64,000 nt of DNA from Inquilinus limosus_F (GTDB taxonomy: Bacteria; Pseudomonadota; Alphaproteobacteria; DSM-16000; Inquilinaceae), in assembly GCF_051487185.1 (NCBI RefSeq), contig NZ_JAHVDK010000018.1, forward strand, positions 98,961-162,960, in the 5' to 3' direction. The position numbers and the translations under genes are program-made. This document shows, in pieces, positions 61,648-64,000 of the stretch. The notes under the pieces were generated by a model, which searched no databases, was not told the origin of the DNA, and saw only the letters and a list, made by a program, of their open reading frames with translations. The stretch's first letter is position 1. Each line of letters starts with the position of its first letter.

Positions 61648-61756
61648 GCGGGTCCCCCTTCAGGATCGGTCGCGGCACCGACCATGCGCGGCGATCGTGG
61701 CGATGCCGCGGCCGTGTGGGGCCGAGCGTGGCGGAAAGGGGGCCCGCCTGACGGGC

Positions 61757-62245
61757 TCAGTCGAACGGCCAGCCGTCGTCGTCGCGCCAGTCGCGCCGGC
61801 CGCGCCAGCCGCCGGTGCAATCGGCGGTGTCGGTGCCGTCGGCGCAGCGGTTGGTGCCGCCATAGCGGCCCTCGTCGCAGACGCCGTTGAAGGCGCGGTC
61901 GCAGCGATTGGCGCTGCCGTCGCGGTCGCGGTAGCGGCGGCTGGCATAACGGCGGCAGTCGGCGGTGTCGGTGCCGTCGGCGCAGCGGTTGGTGCCGCCA
62001 TAGCGGCCCTCGTCGCAGATGCCGTTATAGGCGCGGTCGCAGCGGTTGGCGCGGCGGTCGCGGCGGTCATAGCGGTCGTCGATCCGGGTGTAGCCGCCCT
62101 GACGGTAATAGCCGTCGTCGTAGTAGCCGCTGTCGGCGTAGCCGTCATTGTAATACCCGCCGTTGTAGTAGCCGTCCTGCGGCACGCAGGCGATGGCGCC
62201 GACGGCGGCGGCGGTGAGGGCAAGGGTGCGCAGGAAGGTGGACAA
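61757..62245 (-). CDS. putative lipoprotein with Tyr/Gly tract and two cysteine repeats
   Basis: 162 residues. Signal sequence FLRTLALTAAAVGAIAC, cysteine 20 fits a lipobox of relaxed type. A Tyr/Gly/Asp-rich tract (about 24-50: YYNGGYYNDGYADSGYYDDG) is followed by two near-identical ~30-residue repeats with four cysteines each (core ANRCDRAYNGICDEGRYGG and TNRCADGTDTADC; the second reads ANRCDRAFNGVCDE). The spacing and acidic residues resemble calcium-binding, disulfide-knotted repeats such as LNR-like CDxxxNGxCD..DC. Predicted to be surface or periplasmic. Function unknown. Confidence 0.7.
   Translation of the reverse strand: MSTFLRTLALTAAAVGAIACVPQDGYYNGGYYNDGYADSGYYDDGYYRQGGYTRIDDRYDRRDRRANRCDRAYNGICDEGRYGGTNRCADGTDTADCRRYASRRYRDRDGSANRCDRAFNGVCDEGRYGGTNRCADGTDTADCTGGWRGRRDWRDDDGWPFD
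61817..61914. repeat. 98-bp tandem DNA repeat, copy 1
   Basis: Codes for the second Cys repeat of the lipoprotein. Nearly identical to the copy at 61955-62052 (differences are few and mostly silent), indicating recent duplication or gene conversion. The two copies are separated by 40 bp encoding RRYASRRYRDRDGS. Confidence 0.85.
61955..62052. repeat. 98-bp tandem DNA repeat, copy 2
   Basis: Codes for the first Cys repeat of the lipoprotein; partner of 61817-61914. The repeat could expand or contract by slippage, varying the number of Cys modules. Confidence 0.85.
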
Positions 62246-62463
62246 GGCGGATCCTCGAAGGCGTTTTCAGTGGCCGCGAACCGCGACGGGGCGTGGCGGT
62301 GCGGCTTCAGGGAATCAAGGCGCGAAGCCCCGTCCGGGTTCCGCTGTTTCAGGTGGAAGGATCGTGGACAGCGGGCGGCGGGCTGAGGCATGGTCGGACA
62401 TTGCGTCGCCGCGGGGAAAAACTTGCGGATCCATCGCCGAGAACGCCGGAGGGAGAACGATCC

Positions 62464-63630
62464 ATGCGGATAGGGGTGTTGCGGGAGCGGCGGGAGGGGG
62501 AGCGCCGGGTGGCGGCGACGGCGGACAGCGTGAAGAAGCTGGTGGGGCTGGGGGCGGCGGTGGTGGTGGAGGCCGGGGCCGGCCTCGGCAGCGCGGTGCC
62601 GGACGAGGCGTACCGGGCGGCGGGGGCGGAGGTGGTCGCGGATGCGGCGGCGGCGCTGGCGGGCGCCGATGTGGTGCTGAAGGTGCGGCGGCCGTTGCGC
62701 GCGGGCGAGGGCGAGGTCGACGAGCTGGCGCTGATCCCGCAGGGCGCGGCGCTGATCGGGCTGCTCGATCCGTATGACGACGCGGCGGGGATCCGGGCCT
62801 ATGCCGAGGCCGGGGTGGAGGCCTTCGCGCTGGAGCTGGTGCCGCGGATCACCCGGGCGCAGGCGATGGACGTGCTGTCGAGCCAGGCCAATCTGGCCGG
62901 GTACCGGGCGGTGCTGGAGGCGGCGGCGGTGTTCGGCCGGGCCTTTCCGATGATGATGACGGCGGCGGGCACGGTGCCGCCGGCGCGAGTCTTGGTGATG
63001 GGCGCCGGGGTGGCCGGGCTGCAGGCGATCGCGACGGCGCGGCGGCTGGGGGCGGTGGTGTCGGCGACCGATGTGCGGCCGGCGGCCAAGGAGCAGGTGC
63101 AGTCGCTGGGGGCCAGCTTCGTCGCGGTCGAGGACGAGGAGTTCCGCGCGGCGGAGACCGCGGGCGGCTACGCCAAGGAGATGTCGGAGGCGTATCGGGC
63201 CAAGCAGGCGGCGCTGATCGCCGAGACGGTGAGAAAGCAGGACATCGTGATCTGCACCGCGCTGATCCCGGGGCGCAAGGCGCCGGTCTTGATGGACGCG
63301 GCGATGGTGCGGTCGATGAAGCCGGGCTCGGTGATCGTCGATCTCGCGGCCGAGCGGGGCGGCAACTGCGCCCTGACCCGGCCGGGCGAGGTGGTGGAGG
63401 ACGGCGGCGTGACCATCGTCGGCCACCGGAACGTGCCGGGGCGGATCGCGACCGACGCCTCGGCCTTGTACGCCCGCAACCTGGTGGCCTTCCTGACGCC
63501 CTTGGTCGACCAGGAGAGCCGGGCGCTGAAGGTGGACGGGTCGGACGAGATCGTGGCGGCGACGCGGCTGACCGCGGGGGGCCGGGTGGTGCATCCGGGC
63601 TTCGGCGGCACGGCCGAGCAGGCGGCGTGA
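62464..63630 (+). CDS. pntAA: NAD(P) transhydrogenase subunit alpha part 1 (PntAA)
   Basis: 388 residues; NAD(H)-binding domain I of the proton-translocating transhydrogenase. Begins MRIGVLRERREGERRVAATA, with VLVMGAGVAGLQAIATARRL as Rossmann motif and TDVRPAAKEQVQSLGASFVA, all typical. ATG after GGAGGGAGAACGATCC. In alphaproteobacteria the alpha subunit is split into AA and AB, as here. An excess of Ala/Gly and Arg codons reflects very high GC. 218 bp upstream of the start (62246-62463) shows no further gene. Confidence 0.95.
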   Translation: MRIGVLRERREGERRVAATADSVKKLVGLGAAVVVEAGAGLGSAVPDEAYRAAGAEVVADAAAALAGADVVLKVRRPLRAGEGEVDELALIPQGAALIGLLDPYDDAAGIRAYAEAGVEAFALELVPRITRAQAMDVLSSQANLAGYRAVLEAAAVFGRAFPMMMTAAGTVPPARVLVMGAGVAGLQAIATARRLGAVVSATDVRPAAKEQVQSLGASFVAVEDEEFRAAETAGGYAKEMSEAYRAKQAALIAETVRKQDIVICTALIPGRKAPVLMDAAMVRSMKPGSVIVDLAAERGGNCALTRPGEVVEDGGVTIVGHRNVPGRIATDASALYARNLVAFLTPLVDQESRALKVDGSDEIVAATRLTAGGRVVHPGFGGTAEQAA

Positions 63631-63641
63631 GGGAGGGGACG

Positions 63642-64000
63642 ATGGCGGCGGACGGGATCGCAGAGGGGGCGCAGGGGCTGGCCGAGGCGGCGCGGGGGCT
63701 GGCCAACCAGGCCCAGGCGCTGGCGGCGCAGGCGCAGGCCCAGGCGGCCACGGCGCCGGCGGGGGAGCACGGCTTCTTCCTGACCGGGCTGACGGTGTTC
63801 GTGCTGGCCTGCTTCGTCGGCTACTACGTGGTGTGGCGGGTGACGCCGGCCTTGCACTCGCCCTTGATGAGCGTGACCAACGCGATCTCCTCGGTGATCG
63901 TGGTCGGCGCCCTGATCGCGGCCGGGCCGGCGGTGATCGGGGCCTCGAGCCTGCTCGGGGCGCTGGCGGTGCTGCTGGCCTCGGTGAACATCTTCGGCGG
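63642..64000 (+). CDS. pntAB: NAD(P) transhydrogenase subunit alpha part 2 (PntAB), partial
   Basis: Reading from ATG 63642 (GGGAGGGG ribosome site) gives at least 119 residues, cut by the right window edge. Two or three transmembrane helices: FFLTGLTVFVLACFVGYYVV, ISSVIVVGALIAAGPAVIG, LLGALAVLLASVNIFGG. VWRVTPALHSPLMSVTNAIS is the PntA domain II signature. The N-terminus carries an unusual Gln/Ala-rich stretch (about 10-40: QGLAEAARGLANQAQALAAQ) absent from the short form. pntB is expected downstream. Confidence 0.9.
   Translation, partial: MAADGIAEGAQGLAEAARGLANQAQALAAQAQAQAATAPAGEHGFFLTGLTVFVLACFVGYYVVWRVTPALHSPLMSVTNAISSVIVVGALIAAGPAVIGASSLLGALAVLLASVNIFG

Noticed and set aside
1..64000. 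tRNA, rRNA, CRISPR arrays, integrase or attachment site
   Set aside because: No cloverleaf with flanking signals, no regularly spaced direct repeats, and no integrase gene were found.

Overview
The window is GC-rich DNA in which genes are tightly packed, often joined by ATGA or GTGA start-stop overlaps. Gene content (hopanoid locus, proton-translocating transhydrogenase with split alpha subunit, fused indolepyruvate ferredoxin oxidoreductase, IlvD/Edd sugar-acid dehydratase) points to an alphaproteobacterium. A soil or plant-associated Rhodospirillales member such as Inquilinus/Azospirillum relatives is my inference. No tRNA, rRNA, CRISPR array or intact transposon was found.

Left part (1-14.5 kb): a hopanoid biosynthesis and lipid-transport locus. 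hpnE (cut by the window edge) and a natural HpnC-HpnD fusion make squalene from farnesyl diphosphate. The divergent operon hpnA-hpnB-shc-hpnG cyclises squalene and processes adenosylhopane. The convergent hpnH adds the adenosyl side chain, and ispH supplies isoprenoid precursors. An MlaC/HpnM-like periplasmic protein, an MlaA lipoprotein and the RND protein HpnN follow and would move hopanoids or phospholipids between membranes. A ~270 bp nested-palindrome repeat has split the first codons of hpnB.

14.5-31.1 kb: sugar uptake and accessory metabolism. A ROK regulator, a sugar-binding protein, two ABC permeases (no ATPase gene), a Gfo/Idh/MocA oxidoreductase and an MFS protein form one minus-strand block. 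Then come a TetR/GST pair with two tandem palindromic operators, two GNAT acetyltransferases, a methyltransferase, a WYL regulator facing a lipocalin-like protein, an FtsH protease, and a dehydratase/aldolase pair for sugar acids.

31.1-41 kb: the most unusual part. A minus-strand operon holds a short 2-isopropylmalate-synthase-like enzyme, a ThDP-dependent enzyme and a MEKHLA-domain protein carrying a compensated double frameshift. It sits beside an AT-rich island and what looks like the end of an IS256-type element. On the other side lies a MarR-controlled RND efflux pump.

41-64 kb: ArsR/SRPBCC/ClpP, type II NADH dehydrogenase, an arginase-family protein, MFS and universal-stress proteins, an XRE-cupin regulator with an amidase and MFS transporter, an ABC1 kinase, indolepyruvate ferredoxin oxidoreductase, a VapBC-type toxin-antitoxin pair, a 24-residue membrane microprotein, a DUF1007/NicO metal-export pair, a second WYL regulator, a DUF4139 protein, a Cys-repeat lipoprotein, and the start of the pnt transhydrogenase operon.
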